A stretch of 64,000 nt of DNA from Plesiomonas sp051652165 (GTDB taxonomy: Bacteria > Pseudomonadota > Gammaproteobacteria > Enterobacterales > CAMTGL01): NCBI RefSeq assembly GCF_051652165.1, contig NZ_JBOFTR010000004.1, positions 62,001 to 126,000 of the forward strand, read 5' to 3'. Positions 1 through 9,159 of this stretch are shown piece after piece (the stretch's first letter is position 1; every line of letters begins with the position of its first letter). Made by a program: the position numbers and the translations under genes. The notes beneath the pieces were generated by a model. It ran no database searches and had not been told where the DNA came from. It saw only the letters and a list, made by a program, of their open reading frames with translations.

Positions 1-533
1 ATACTCCATAATTGTGATAACAAATGCCCGTTAGCTACCGGTATTTCAAAAATTTGTGGTAATTGCCCAATCAGGATATGGCACGATATTCCGGCTAAAA
101 AACCGATAGTCACTGGAAATGAGAGTAAATCAGCAAGCCAACCGAGCCGAAATAGGTAGGTAGCCAATAAAATAATACCGACTTGAATTGAGAGTAACCC
201 AGCCAGATGCACATATTCGGTTGATCCCGCTACAGCCATCAGTGATAACCCTGAGGCAAAAATCGGGGCAATAGTAGAATCAGCGCCCCCAGACAGATAA
301 CGGTTGCCGCCCAAAATAGCAAAGCCAATCGCTGCGGCAATAAACGCATAAATGCCGGTAATCGGCGGCATGCCAGCTAAGTGCGCGGTGGCCATCTGTG
401 CTGGCAGGGCGATAGCAGCAACCGAGATCCCCGCAATTAGATCACCACTTAGCCCACGCCAAGAGGCCTGACGAAATGCATAGAAAAAGAGCCGGGGTGA
501 GACAACAGATGATGAAGTGTTTTTTACAGGCAT
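1..533 (-). CDS. SulP family anion transporter, N-terminal part (cut by window edge)
   Basis: The reverse strand is open from an ATG at 533 to the window edge, giving 177 codons of an N-terminal fragment. It begins MPVKNTSSSVVSPRLF and continues with the SulP core signature (GDLIAGISVAAIALP, then an AHLAGMPPITGIYAF stretch) and several hydrophobic membrane segments. SulP proteins are inner-membrane carriers for sulfate, bicarbonate or dicarboxylates, usually ending in a cytoplasmic STAS domain; that part lies outside the window. The substrate cannot be told from this fragment. A second, complete SulP gene lies at 61084-62832. Confident on family, not on function. Confidence 0.85.
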   Translation of the reverse strand, partial: MPVKNTSSSVVSPRLFFYAFRQASWRGLSGDLIAGISVAAIALPAQMATAHLAGMPPITGIYAFIAAAIGFAILGGNRYLSGGADSTIAPIFASGLSLMAVAGSTEYVHLAGLLSIQVGIILLATYLFRLGWLADLLSFPVTIGFLAGISCHILIGQLPQIFEIPVANGHLLSQLWS

Positions 534-676
534 AACGCCGACAGCTCCTTGATGATAATAAGGTTAACGGCGGTTACCGTAATTATAAACCCTAGCACAT
601 CCTCAACCGCTAAATAAACGGAATATGTAGTCAACTACCCTTCGTTATTGTAAGTGTTGATGGCAAAATTACCGCA

Positions 677-2020
677 TTAATGGTGTGCTTCAAACAACAC
701 GCTATCTCCGGGGATAAACAACTGGTTGTAAATGCGCTGAGCAAATCCGTCAGTCATACCTGAAATATAGTCAGTAATTACGCGCAAACCAGAGTGCCCT
801 TCGGCGCGTGATTGTTGCCAATGCTGGCGGGTATTGTTGGGCAGTAGACGCTCGGGGTCGGCACTGAGGGCATCAAACAGTGTCATGATCAGTTGTTGGC
901 CACGGTATTCGAGCATTTGTACTTCAGTGCGACGAACGACAAATTCGTTCACAAACCGCACTAGCACGGCAATCACTTTTTGTAGTGACTCTGGCAGGGT
1001 AGCATTCCATGCCAGTAACGGCTCAGTAAATTGCGCGTCATATTGCAAACTAATGCCGGTGATGAGTGCGTTGACCATCGCACCAATCGCATCTTTACGC
1101 AGATGGTGCTGAGTTGAGAATAATTTATCAGTCAGGCCGCTAATATTTTGGCTAAACCAGGGGTCATTAATCGGGCGCAGAGCCTGCTCTACCCACTGCC
1201 AGTGTTCACGAGTCACCATACCCATCACAATGGCATCTTCCAGATCATGAATGCCATAGGCAATATCGTCAGCCAGTTCCATAATTGAGCAATCGAGCGA
1301 TTTATAGCGAGTTTTCAGCTGTTGTGTTGGTACTGTGCGTTCGGCCCGCATTGTGTTAATCAGTGTGCGATCAGTCGGTGTCAGCGGGTCTAATACCCAC
1401 TCAAACAGTGCCCTGTCTTTATCGTAAATTCCCTTAGCCGGTTTCCACTGATTGGCCTGTAAATGGCGAAAATGAGCAACGGCTGGGGGGAGCTCTGTGG
1501 CTTGCGTTTCGCTGAGTAGTGCGGGGTATTTGAGCAGCCCGAGCAGTGTCCGGCGGGCTAAATTCATACCATATTGCTCGGTGTAAGGCTCAAGCTGTGT
1601 CACGATACGAAAAGTTTGTGCATTTCCTTCAAACCCGCCGTGATCTCGCATCATATAGTTTAGGGCCACTTCTCCGCCGTGTCCGAAGGGAGGATGACCA
1701 ATATCGTGCGCCAAACAGAGTGACTCCATCAGGCTATCAGAAGGTAGCACTGTTTTTTGTTCGGGATATTTGCGTTTGAGCTGCGCAACAATACCGGTGC
1801 CAATTTGTGCCACTTCTAACGAATGGGTCAGGCGGGTACGGTAAAAATCATTCATGCCCGCCCCCAGCACCTGTGTTTTGGCCTGTAAACGGCGAAACGC
1901 AGCAGAGTGTAGAATACGTGCCCGATCGCGCTGAAATGCTGACCGATAATCATCGCGCCGGATTTTATGCTCCTCGCCATAGCGGGCTTGCCAAAGCGCA
2001 ATCTGCTCTTGTGTTGTCAC
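677..2020 (-). CDS. dgt: deoxyguanosinetriphosphate triphosphohydrolase-like protein
   Basis: This is an HD-domain dNTPase of 447 residues that hydrolyses dGTP (and possibly other dNTPs) to the nucleoside and tripolyphosphate, affecting dNTP pool balance. Metal-binding residues are visible: H66 in RLTHSLEV, the H105-D106 pair in [15 protein letters not shown], and D251/D252 in [12 protein letters not shown]. The length fits the shorter dGTPase-like class rather than the roughly 505-residue E. coli Dgt, so strict dGTP specificity is uncertain. The start is GTG with an AGGA-like sequence about 10 bases upstream. It is divergent from rsuA across 137 bp. Confidence 0.9.
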   Translation of the reverse strand: MTTQEQIALWQARYGEEHKIRRDDYRSAFQRDRARILHSAAFRRLQAKTQVLGAGMNDFYRTRLTHSLEVAQIGTGIVAQLKRKYPEQKTVLPSDSLMESLCLAHDIGHPPFGHGGEVALNYMMRDHGGFEGNAQTFRIVTQLEPYTEQYGMNLARRTLLGLLKYPALLSETQATELPPAVAHFRHLQANQWKPAKGIYDKDRALFEWVLDPLTPTDRTLINTMRAERTVPTQQLKTRYKSLDCSIMELADDIAYGIHDLEDAIVMGMVTREHWQWVEQALRPINDPWFSQNISGLTDKLFSTQHHLRKDAIGAMVNALITGISLQYDAQFTEPLLAWNATLPESLQKVIAVLVRFVNEFVVRRTEVQMLEYRGQQLIMTLFDALSADPERLLPNNTRQHWQQSRAEGHSGLRVITDYISGMTDGFAQRIYNQLFIPGDSVLFEAHH

Positions 2021-2115
2021 GCGGATAGTCCTTCATCAAAGTCAGTCGTCGGTTTGGATACAGTACCAGAAAGTGAGTTTACCAGAATGCGTTAGCCCGT
2101 TAGCGGCAATCTGCT

Positions 2116-2121
2116 TATAAT
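2116..2121 (+). promoter_or_regulatory. -10 element of probable rsuA promoter
   Basis: A perfect TATAAT lies 37 bases before the rsuA ATG. The best upstream hexamer, TTAGCC at 2092-2097 with an 18-base spacer, is a weak -35. Promoter assignment is inference from motif and position. Confidence 0.45.
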
Positions 2122-2157
2122 ACGTGTATTAACCTGAGTTATTTTTAGAGAATAAAC

Positions 2158-2859
2158 ATGCGCCTTGACAAATTTCTTACCGAACAAACCGACATGACAC
2201 GCTCGATTGCAGGGCGCGAAATCCGCCGAGGGGAAGTCACTGTAAACGGTGAAGTTGTCAAAAACAGCGCACTTAAGTTACAGCCTGATGACAAAGTAGA
2301 ATATAACGGACATTCTCTCGAGCAACAAACAGGCCCACGCTATTTTATGCTGCATAAGCCACAAGGTTATGTCTGCTCAACCGATGATCCTGATCACCCA
2401 ACTGTCCTGTTTTTGCTTGAAGAGCCAGCCAGCCATAAATTGCATCCAGCCGGACGTTTAGACATTGATACCACAGGGTTGGTTCTGCTGACCGATGATG
2501 GCCAGTGGTCGCACAGAATTACCTCTCCGCGCCACCATTGTGAGAAAACCTATCTGGTTACGTTGGCCGATCCGGTGGATGCTAGCGCTATTGCATTGTT
2601 TGCCGAAGGCGTACAACTGCGCAGTGAGCCTGATTTAACGCGTCCTGCGGTGCTTGAACTGTTGGGTTCGCATCAGGCACGTCTGACTATCACGGAAGGG
2701 AAATACCATCAGGTCAAACGTATGTTCGCTGCCATTGGCAATAAGGTGACGGCTTTGCACCGTGAGTGTGTCGGCGGTATTGCACTGGACAGCAATCTGG
2801 CCGAAGGCGAATACCGCCGACTTACAGATGATGAAGTACAGCGCATTGTTTCGCAATAA
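2158..2859 (+). CDS. rsuA: 16S rRNA pseudouridine(516) synthase
   Basis: RsuA converts U516 of 16S rRNA to pseudouridine during small-subunit assembly. The 233-residue protein (231 in E. coli) has an N-terminal S4 RNA-binding domain (about residues 1-50) and then the pseudouridine synthase fold. The catalytic aspartate is D102 in [13 protein letters not shown], the same number as in E. coli. The C-terminal [16 protein letters not shown] motif is typical of the RsuA/RluB family. It is followed after 21 bp by bcr on the same strand, the same pairing as in E. coli, so the two are probably cotranscribed. Confidence 0.95.
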   Translation: MRLDKFLTEQTDMTRSIAGREIRRGEVTVNGEVVKNSALKLQPDDKVEYNGHSLEQQTGPRYFMLHKPQGYVCSTDDPDHPTVLFLLEEPASHKLHPAGRLDIDTTGLVLLTDDGQWSHRITSPRHHCEKTYLVTLADPVDASAIALFAEGVQLRSEPDLTRPAVLELLGSHQARLTITEGKYHQVKRMFAAIGNKVTALHRECVGGIALDSNLAEGEYRRLTDDEVQRIVSQ

Positions 2860-2880
2860 CCGATCAGGAACCCGATAATA

Positions 2881-4107
2881 GTGACTACACAAAGCCATAC
2901 CCATCAGCGGCAACCTCTGCTGATTTTTATCCTCGGCATGCTGGCGATGTTAACGCCGCTGGCAATCGATATGTATCTGCCCAGCTTGCCAACTATCGCC
3001 TCACAACTGAATGCAACTGCAGGCTCGGTACAGCTGACGCTAACGGCATATACGCTGGGGTTTGCTGTTGGTCAGCTGTTTCACGGCCCAGCGGCCGACA
3101 GTTTTGGCCGTAAACCGATTATTATTATCGGCACTCTGCTGTTTGCGCTGGCTTCGCTGGCCTGCACCCAACTGAGCAATATTGACGGTTTTATTGCCGC
3201 ACGTTTGATTCAGGGCTTTGCGGGAGCCGCTTCTGGCGTAGTGATCAATGCATTGTTGCGCGATCTGTTCCACAAAGATGACTTTTCGCGCATGATGTCA
3301 ATGGTTGTGCTGATTATGACCGTTGCGCCGCTCATTGCCCCGTTGCTGGGGGGCTATCTGCTAGTCTGGTTTGATTGGCATGCTATTTTCTGGGTACTGA
3401 CTATTGCGGCAGTGATCTGCTCGCTGATGGTAGCCTGTTTTATCCCTGAAACACTTGCACCTGAAAAACGTCAGCCATTTAATGTCCGCAGTACACTGGG
3501 GAATTTTTCCGTACTGCTGCGTCAACGGCAGGTGCTCGGTTACATGCTCAGCGGTGCATTCTCATTTGCCGGTATGTTCACTTTCCTAACGGCCGGTTCA
3601 TTTGTGTATATCGATCTCAACGGGGTTGATCCACAGCATTTTGGTTACTATTTTGGGCTAAACATTCTCTGTTTAATCATCATTACCAGCCTTAATGGGC
3701 GCTTTGTGAAACGCAAAGGCTCTAATTTTATGATGAAAACCGGCTTGTGGATCCAATTTAGTATGGGGGTCTGGCTGGTGCTCGGAGGGCTATTGGGGCT
3801 AGGCTTTTGGGCATTGGTCAGCGGTGTTGCTCTGTTTGTTGGTGCAATATCCATTGTTGGCTCAAATGCGATGGCGGCGATTTTGGAAGAGTTTCCGCAT
3901 ATTGCCGGAACAGCCTCTTCAATGGCCGGTACATTGCGCTTTGGTACCGGCGCTGTAGTCGGATCGCTGGTGGCATTTATGCCGTCAGGTACAATTTGGC
4001 CAATGGTCGGCACGATGGCCGCTTGTGCAGTGATCTCTATCGGCTGCTATTACGGCATGGCCGTTCGCGGTGCTGCACCGGAAAAAGAGCCATCATCCCA
4101 AGTATAA
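2881..4107 (+). CDS. bcr: Bcr/CflA family multidrug efflux MFS transporter
   Basis: This is a 408-residue inner-membrane proton-driven exporter of the DHA1 (12-TM) family; E. coli Bcr exports bicyclomycin and sulfonamides. The family motif GPAADSFGRKP (MFS motif A) follows the second membrane segment, and the start MLTPLAIDMYLPSLP matches the Bcr N-terminus. Translation starts at GTG with only a weak Shine-Dalgarno sequence, and the start is supported by its alignment with the E. coli N-terminus. It lies 21 bp after rsuA and is followed by a rho-independent terminator at 4184. The physiological substrate here is unknown. Confidence 0.92.
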   Translation: MTTQSHTHQRQPLLIFILGMLAMLTPLAIDMYLPSLPTIASQLNATAGSVQLTLTAYTLGFAVGQLFHGPAADSFGRKPIIIIGTLLFALASLACTQLSNIDGFIAARLIQGFAGAASGVVINALLRDLFHKDDFSRMMSMVVLIMTVAPLIAPLLGGYLLVWFDWHAIFWVLTIAAVICSLMVACFIPETLAPEKRQPFNVRSTLGNFSVLLRQRQVLGYMLSGAFSFAGMFTFLTAGSFVYIDLNGVDPQHFGYYFGLNILCLIIITSLNGRFVKRKGSNFMMKTGLWIQFSMGVWLVLGGLLGLGFWALVSGVALFVGAISIVGSNAMAAILEEFPHIAGTASSMAGTLRFGTGAVVGSLVAFMPSGTIWPMVGTMAACAVISIGCYYGMAVRGAAPEKEPSSQV

Positions 4108-4183
4108 TTTGTGCTGTACTCTTTTTTGCCTGATAGGTATTGGATTAGGCGATATAAAACAGCAAAAATTGAAGAACAGAGGC

Positions 4184-4213
4184 GGCGATCTCATTTGAGG
4201 TCGCCGTTTTTTT
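4184..4213 (+). terminator. rho-independent terminator after bcr
   Basis: A 9-bp stem (GGCGATCTC at 4184-4192 with GAGGTCGCC at 4197-4205, one G-T wobble) and a 4-base loop are followed by seven T residues. It ends the rsuA-bcr unit. Confidence 0.85.
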
Positions 4214-4249
4214 GTTTGACGGCTTACGTGCTTACTGGTGTGTGCTGAC

Positions 4250-4294
4250 GATCGTTTATTGCATGATCGTTTATTGAACGATAGCTTATTGCAC
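4250..4294. repeat. three tandem 15-bp repeats
   Basis: Three head-to-tail units of 15 bp: GATCGTTTATTGCAT, GATCGTTTATTGAAC and GATAGCTTATTGCAC. They lie between the bcr terminator and the MATE gene, in a gap of about 430 bp that otherwise shows only AT-rich sequence. Function is unknown. The period and the GATC start resemble the in-gene repeats at 59578-59667. Confidence 0.8.
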
Positions 4295-4535
4295 TAATGC
4301 ATGTCATATCACTTACTCATAACCAAATACGATAATCCTCACCAAATATTGCTGAATAAAACAGCACTTTGTAACCTTCTCAGTTTTTGAACGTAAATTT
4401 GCCATCAGTGTCACGGATAAGCAGATAACACTTTTTTACTGCTCCTTTACACTAGACATTGTTTTTAGATGTCTTACCGGAAACGTGGTTTTTACGCTCT
4501 TTTTCCTGTTTACCGGTTTTGTATTTGGAGTGGTT

Positions 4536-5936
4536 ATGTCACAGGCTCGGCAGTCAAATATACATATCGCAGCCACAAATATGGCGTTTTTCCGCCAGTT
4601 ATTAACTGTTGCCGTACCGGTAGCCCTGCAAGTGGTGCTGTTCTCTTCACGCAGCTTGGTAGATATTGTCATGCTGGGGCAACTGGGGGAAGCCGATGTT
4701 GCCGCGATCGGTGTTGCTGGCCGTGCCATTTTTGTGACTACACTGCTGGTAATCGGTGTTTGCACTGGTGGCAGTATGCTGCTGGCCCAGTATTGGGGAG
4801 CCGGTGATAACGGTGGAATGAAACGCACTGTCGCGCTAACTATGCTCATTACTGGCGTTGTCGGTTTATTGGGTGCGGGTGTATTTTTGTTTTTACCCGA
4901 GCATGTTATGGGGCTGGCTTCAAACTCTCCAGAAGTGATTGCCCTTGGCGCTTCGTTTATGGAGATCACTGCTGGAAACATGCTGCTTACCGCTGTCGGC
5001 GCGAGTTTTGCTGCGGGCTTACGCTCTATGCATCAGGCTACGACGAGCACCCTGTTTAGTGCTTTTGGTATCAGCCTGAATGTATTGTTTAACTACATAC
5101 TTATTTTTGGGAAGTGGGGCTTTCCGGCACTCGGTATCGTAGGTGCTGCATGGGGTACACTGCTCAGTGCGCTGATTGAGGTTGCCGCTCTCACGATATG
5201 GCTATATTGGCGTAATCACTTATTAGCATTTAGTGGGCAAGATTTTATTGAAAGTTTAAATCGCCTTGAAGTCATTCGCCTATTAAGACTCGCCATTCCA
5301 CTGATTGGGAATATGGTGGTATGGTCTGGTGGCGTATTTATGTATAACGCCATTTTTGGTCATATTAGTACACAAGCCTTGGCAGCACTGACAGTAATGG
5401 CTCCGTTAGAGTCATTATGTCTAGCACTATTAAACGGTATTGCTACAGGCGCTGCGGTAGTGATTGGTAATCAACTTGGTGCAAACCGCTTTGAGCTGGC
5501 CTATCGTCAGGCATGGCTTGCTAATGCTTTTTGTATGGCCAGTGCCGTGATAGTGGCTATTGCCATGCTGCTTATAAAAGCACCAATATTGAGTTTGTTC
5601 AGTGGATTAAAAGGGCCAACACTGGAATTAGCATCCAGTTTTTATGTGATGCTCTCTATCGCAGTACTGCTCAAAAGTATTCCAATGCTGATGATTATTG
5701 GTGTATTGCGTGCAGGGGGAGACATTAAATTCTGTTTTTATCAGGATGTTATAGCCCAATGGTTTATTGGTATCCCGTTAGTTGCGTTTCTCGCATTTTA
5801 TACAGATGTCGGAATGCAATGGGTTTACTTAGCTATCTTTACCGAAGAGGCTGTGAAAATTGTCGGTTGTTATTATCGCGTTCGTAGCCGAGTATGGATG
5901 AAAAATATAGTACAAAAGTCTGTAGAGGCAGCATAG
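4536..5936 (+). CDS. MATE family efflux transporter
   Basis: A 466-residue polytopic inner-membrane protein of the multidrug and toxin extrusion family, which exports cationic drugs or metabolites using Na+ or H+ gradients. Two homologous bundles of hydrophobic segments are visible; the first starts LLTVAVPVALQVVLFSSRSLVDIVMLG in shortened form at about residues 15-40, and the second after about residue 245. The frame is open from 4485, but ATG 4536 has GGAG about 6 bases upstream and gives a normal MATE N-terminus, so I prefer it. It stands alone and is followed by a perfect hairpin terminator. I cannot assign a subfamily (NorM or DinF) or substrate. Confidence 0.88.
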   Translation: MSQARQSNIHIAATNMAFFRQLLTVAVPVALQVVLFSSRSLVDIVMLGQLGEADVAAIGVAGRAIFVTTLLVIGVCTGGSMLLAQYWGAGDNGGMKRTVALTMLITGVVGLLGAGVFLFLPEHVMGLASNSPEVIALGASFMEITAGNMLLTAVGASFAAGLRSMHQATTSTLFSAFGISLNVLFNYILIFGKWGFPALGIVGAAWGTLLSALIEVAALTIWLYWRNHLLAFSGQDFIESLNRLEVIRLLRLAIPLIGNMVVWSGGVFMYNAIFGHISTQALAALTVMAPLESLCLALLNGIATGAAVVIGNQLGANRFELAYRQAWLANAFCMASAVIVAIAMLLIKAPILSLFSGLKGPTLELASSFYVMLSIAVLLKSIPMLMIIGVLRAGGDIKFCFYQDVIAQWFIGIPLVAFLAFYTDVGMQWVYLAIFTEEAVKIVGCYYRVRSRVWMKNIVQKSVEAA

Positions 5937-5990
5937 TTTCTAAAAGCTTTAATATTATTGTACGGTTATAACGCTAATTAGATATACAAT

Positions 5991-6024
5991 AAACACCAAA
6001 ATAAACAGATTATTTTGGTGTTTT
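5991..6024. terminator. bidirectional terminator between MATE gene and fabA
   Basis: A perfect 12-bp stem (AAACACCAAAAT at 5991-6002 and ATTTTGGTGTTT at 6012-6023) with a 9-base loop. It has T-rich ends on both strands and lies between two convergent genes. Confidence 0.8.
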
Positions 6025-6074
6025 ATCCTGCAGTTGCAGATTATTGTATTTTCGACGATGCTGCTATGTTGTGC

Positions 6075-6128
6075 GTTGAGCATGTTGCTTATACCGTAAC
6101 ACTTATTGATGGTATCGCTTTGCTCAAC
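6075..6128. repeat. nested inverted repeat downstream of fabA
   Basis: Outer arms GTTGAGCA (6075-6082) and TGCTCAAC (6121-6128) enclose inner arms ATACC (6091-6095) and GGTAT (6111-6115). The structure lacks a T tract, so it is not a classical terminator. Possible roles are 3' mRNA stabilisation or protein binding. Confidence 0.45.
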
Positions 6129-6171
6129 CGATAATAACCATACAATAACCAATTTTCTATAGAGATATTAA

Positions 6172-6699
6172 TTAGAAACCTGAGGTGTCTTTAAACAAGC
6201 CAACTTTCAAATCAGTAGCTGTATAGATAACGCGGCCATCAACCTCAACCTCACCATCTGCTAACCCCATAATTAGCTTACGGTTAATCAGACGCTTAAG
6301 ATGAATACGGTAAACCACTTTTTTCGCAGTCGGCAGAACTTGGCCAGTAAATTTTACTTCACCCACACCGAGTGCACGGCCTTTACCTTCACCACCACTC
6401 CAGCCGAGGAAAAATCCGACTAATTGCCACATAGCATCAAGACCAAGACAACCTGGCATAACAGGGTCGCCTGGAAAGTGGCAGGCAAAAAACCACAGAT
6501 CAGGTTGAATATCGAGTTCAGCTTCGATATAGCCCTTACCAAAATGACCACCCGTTTCAGAGACATTGACGATACGATCCATCATCAGCATATTGGGTGC
6601 TGGCAATTGTGGACCTGTTTCACCAAACAACTCACCACGGCTAGAGGCCAGTAAATCTTCCTTTGAGTACGAAAAGCGTTTCATAAGCATGGCATTCAT
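6172..6699 (-). CDS. fabA: bifunctional 3-hydroxydecanoyl-ACP dehydratase/isomerase
   Basis: FabA dehydrates 3-hydroxydecanoyl-ACP and isomerises the trans-2 to the cis-3 product, the committed step of anaerobic unsaturated fatty acid synthesis in the cytoplasm. The 175-residue protein carries the hot-dog fold motif [19 protein letters not shown] with catalytic H74 and D88 (H70 and D84 in E. coli). The N-terminus is slightly different from E. coli; ATGs at 6690 and 6684 are alternative starts and no strong ribosome site decides between them. It lies 61 bp after lonH with its own promoter carrying FadR- and FabR-type sites. Confidence 0.95.
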   Translation of the reverse strand: MNAMLMKRFSYSKEDLLASSRGELFGETGPQLPAPNMLMMDRIVNVSETGGHFGKGYIEAELDIQPDLWFFACHFPGDPVMPGCLGLDAMWQLVGFFLGWSGGEGKGRALGVGEVKFTGQVLPTAKKVVYRIHLKRLINRKLIMGLADGEVEVDGRVIYTATDLKVGLFKDTSGF

Positions 6700-6725
6700 T
6701 TTGTTTGTCAGTAAATTCTGCCTCT

Positions 6726-6764
6726 AACTTAGCTAACACTTGTACGCTGAACAAGTCCGATCAG
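6726..6764 (-). promoter_or_regulatory. fabA promoter with FadR- and FabR-type sites
   Basis: Read on the minus strand, CTGATCGGACTTGTT (6750-6764) matches the FadR activator site of the E. coli fabA promoter as I recall it. AGCGTACAAGTGTTAGCT (6731-6748) is close to the FabR palindrome AGCGTACACGTGTTAGCT. TTGTTC (6749-6754) and TAAGTT (6726-6731) with a 17-base spacer form the -35 and -10. FadR would therefore activate from the -35 region and FabR would repress from the spacer. The FadR site overlaps the lonH stop codon. Confidence 0.8.
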
Positions 6765-8539
6765 CTGTGGTTAAACCAGTTGAGCCAGCGTAAAAAGAAC
6801 GGTAACGGCCTTAATGGTGGTAAATTTACTTGGTCTATCCGCAATTGGATAAGATTCAGTAACGACTCTTTCTCTTCATCTTCAGTGTCAAACGGTACAC
6901 CCGTTAACAGTGATAATGCCTCAGATGCGTGTTCTACGGCATACAGATGAAATGCTCCCTCTTTTACTGCATCAACAACTTCATCAGAAAGACACAGATG
7001 ACGCAAGTTACTTTCGGGCAAAATAATACCTTGTTCACCGGTTAAGCCACGTTTTTCACAAACAGCAAAAAAACCTTCAATTTTTTCGTTGATACCGCCA
7101 ACAGCTTGCACCCGACCAAACTGATCAACAGCACCGGTAATAGCAATAGATTGGCTAACGGGCTTAAGAGATAATGCACTGACTAGCGCACATAATTCAG
7201 CTAATGAGGCACTATCACCATCAACCTCACCGTAGGATTGTTCAAAGACTAATGACGCTGAAAAAGGCAATTGTTGCTCTAAGGCCAGCTCAGATGATAA
7301 GTATGCTTGCATAATAAGCATACCCTTCGCATGAATATTCCCACCAAGCTCGACTTTACGCTCAACGTCAGCAATATCACCATCGCCCAGATGCACAACG
7401 CAGCTAATACGTGAAGGTTCACCAAAGGCAAACGGATGGCCTGGGTACTCAAGCACAGACAAGCCGTTGACCTGACCAATTTGCTCGCCCTCTGTGTCAA
7501 TAAACACCTGTCCACGATGAATATCATCCATGGCTCTTTCAGGCAGGTAATTAGCGCGGTCTTTACGAGCATGAATAGCACGACTTAAGTGCTCATCAGT
7601 TATCGGCTCATCATCAGACTCAATAGCAGCTTCTACCAGTGAGTTTTCTAGCCATAATGGGCAGAGCGGTAAACGCATTTGATCATCAACTTCACGTGAA
7701 CCTGCATGAAATAGCACAGGCCAAGCAGTTGAAGTGAGTGTTGGCAAATTGAGATCATTACATGTCCGATTAACATAGCCTATCCATGATGAAAGGGCTG
7801 TTTCATCTGTAATAGCAATATTATCTTCAATTTCTGTGTACATAGAGAGTGTATCAAGATCAGGCTCAAGTTCGCCAAACTCCGCTAAACTGAAGCGATC
7901 ACCAAGTAAAATCACTCGAATATCGAGAGGCATAGGCGGCATTGCAACAGGAAGTGATTTAGACTCATCTGGTGAACACCAGTGAAACGTTTTACTCAGT
8001 AGCGTTTTGCGTAATTGAAACCAATATGCAGGTTGTACTAACAATGTACGTAACGGTAGAACCAAAACCCCCCCGTTTGCCTGATGAATTAAACCAGGTT
8101 CAACGGTGATATTTTCCCCACGTTCACGTACACAGCCAAACAGTTGATCCCAACTTAGCCACTCATCAAAGGCACAAACTGTTTTTGCGGCAAAATTATC
8201 ATGAGTATGAATGGCGGGAGTCATCAGCATTTTGTTGGTTTTGTTATCAAAACGGTAGCTGACTCCGGTGACTTCCTCTAGCGGAGGAAGGCGTTCGCTC
8301 ACGGCTTCTGCTATCAACGAAAGATAACGCTGATTTTCTTTGCCTTTAACTAACAAAAATGAGGGCTGATGTGTGATCCGACAAAAGCGATCAAGCGTAT
8401 CGGCAAGTCTTGGTTGCATATCTAAAAAACTATGCGGTGATTGCTCATTTGAAAGAGCAAACAATGACTCATATTGTTGGGTATCAGGCAAAAGTTGCTG
8501 CCATTCAAGTTCGTGTTTAGTCAAGTTCGTATACTGCAT
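6761..8539 (-). CDS. ycbZ: Lon-related ATP-dependent protease family protein (YcbZ/LonH)
   Basis: A 592-residue cytoplasmic Lon-family protein. The C-terminal Lon protease domain carries the Ser-Lys dyad: S443 in YGEVDGDSASLAE and K486 in VGGINEKIEG, 43 residues apart as in Lon. The N-terminal half is a divergent AAA-like region without a clear classical Walker A motif. In E. coli this gene lies beside fabA and matP in the same order. The biological substrates are poorly known; a role linked to ribosome assembly has been suggested for YcbZ but is not shown by the sequence. It is divergent from matP. Confidence 0.9.
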   Translation of the reverse strand: MQYTNLTKHELEWQQLLPDTQQYESLFALSNEQSPHSFLDMQPRLADTLDRFCRITHQPSFLLVKGKENQRYLSLIAEAVSERLPPLEEVTGVSYRFDNKTNKMLMTPAIHTHDNFAAKTVCAFDEWLSWDQLFGCVRERGENITVEPGLIHQANGGVLVLPLRTLLVQPAYWFQLRKTLLSKTFHWCSPDESKSLPVAMPPMPLDIRVILLGDRFSLAEFGELEPDLDTLSMYTEIEDNIAITDETALSSWIGYVNRTCNDLNLPTLTSTAWPVLFHAGSREVDDQMRLPLCPLWLENSLVEAAIESDDEPITDEHLSRAIHARKDRANYLPERAMDDIHRGQVFIDTEGEQIGQVNGLSVLEYPGHPFAFGEPSRISCVVHLGDGDIADVERKVELGGNIHAKGMLIMQAYLSSELALEQQLPFSASLVFEQSYGEVDGDSASLAELCALVSALSLKPVSQSIAITGAVDQFGRVQAVGGINEKIEGFFAVCEKRGLTGEQGIILPESNLRHLCLSDEVVDAVKEGAFHLYAVEHASEALSLLTGVPFDTEDEEKESLLNLIQLRIDQVNLPPLRPLPFFLRWLNWFNHS

Positions 8540-8665
8540 AGTGAATAAGATATAGGATTATAACAAATTTAGCGCCCGTAACTGCCAGAGAGTATAAGCA
8601 GACTGTGTTTGCTTTTGTTATCATTGCGTATCGTGAAGAATACACCTCTCATTGAGGATTTAAAG

Positions 8666-9115
8666 ATGAAATATCAGCAACTTGAAAATTTAGAGAGTGG
8701 CTGGAAATGGGCATATTTGGTAAAAAAAATGCGCGCAGGGGAGAATGTGACATGCTACGCAGAACAGAGTGAAATTAATGCGTTATACGAACTCTTATTA
8801 CAAATTGAGTATCAGCCTGAGCAGATCAATACTTGGATCAGTGAACATTTACATGTTGCTTATGAAACGAAGTTAAAGCAGGTAGTGCGTGCAACACGCA
8901 AACGCTATTTTAATGCAGAAAAAGAGTACACCCGAAAAAAGTCGATCGACCTTGAATATCTGGTATGGGAAAAATTATCGCAGCGAGCAACATCTTTAGG
9001 TATGACACTATCAAGTACAATTACTTATTTGCTTGAAGAGTCTATAAGCAAAAATCGTTACGAAAATAAGATTATTGCAGCACGTAGTGATTTAGCTGAG
9101 TTACTAAAAAAATAA
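8666..9115 (+). CDS. matP: macrodomain Ter organiser protein MatP
   Basis: MatP binds matS sites in the Ter macrodomain, compacts it and links it to the division machinery through ZapB. The 149-residue product starts MKYQQLENLESGWKW and has RKRHFNAE-like and YTRKKSIDLEYLVWEKLS stretches; the C-terminal half is the ribbon-helix-helix DNA-binding part followed by a coiled coil. The frame is open from 8609, but ATG 8666 has GAGG eight bases upstream and matches the E. coli start exactly. Its neighbours lonH and ompA are as in E. coli. Two imperfect matS-like sequences occur in the window. Confidence 0.95.
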   Translation: MKYQQLENLESGWKWAYLVKKMRAGENVTCYAEQSEINALYELLLQIEYQPEQINTWISEHLHVAYETKLKQVVRATRKRYFNAEKEYTRKKSIDLEYLVWEKLSQRATSLGMTLSSTITYLLEESISKNRYENKIIAARSDLAELLKK

Positions 9116-9136
9116 ACCCCGCAATTGCGGGGTTTA
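9114..9136. terminator. bidirectional terminator between matP and ompA
   Basis: A perfect 9-bp GC-rich stem (AAACCCCGC and GCGGGGTTT, loop AATT) is flanked by T residues on both strands and serves the convergent matP and ompA genes. Confidence 0.9.
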
Positions 9137-9159
9137 TACTTATTCAAAGGTAAGCAAAA

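Noticed and set aside
4436..4981. 181-codon open frame opposite the MATE gene
   Set aside because: Antisense shadow, rich in Pro, Thr and Ser, with no family resemblance.
5955..6152. 65-codon frame downstream of fabA
   Set aside because: It runs through a perfect bidirectional terminator and an inverted repeat, so it is non-coding.
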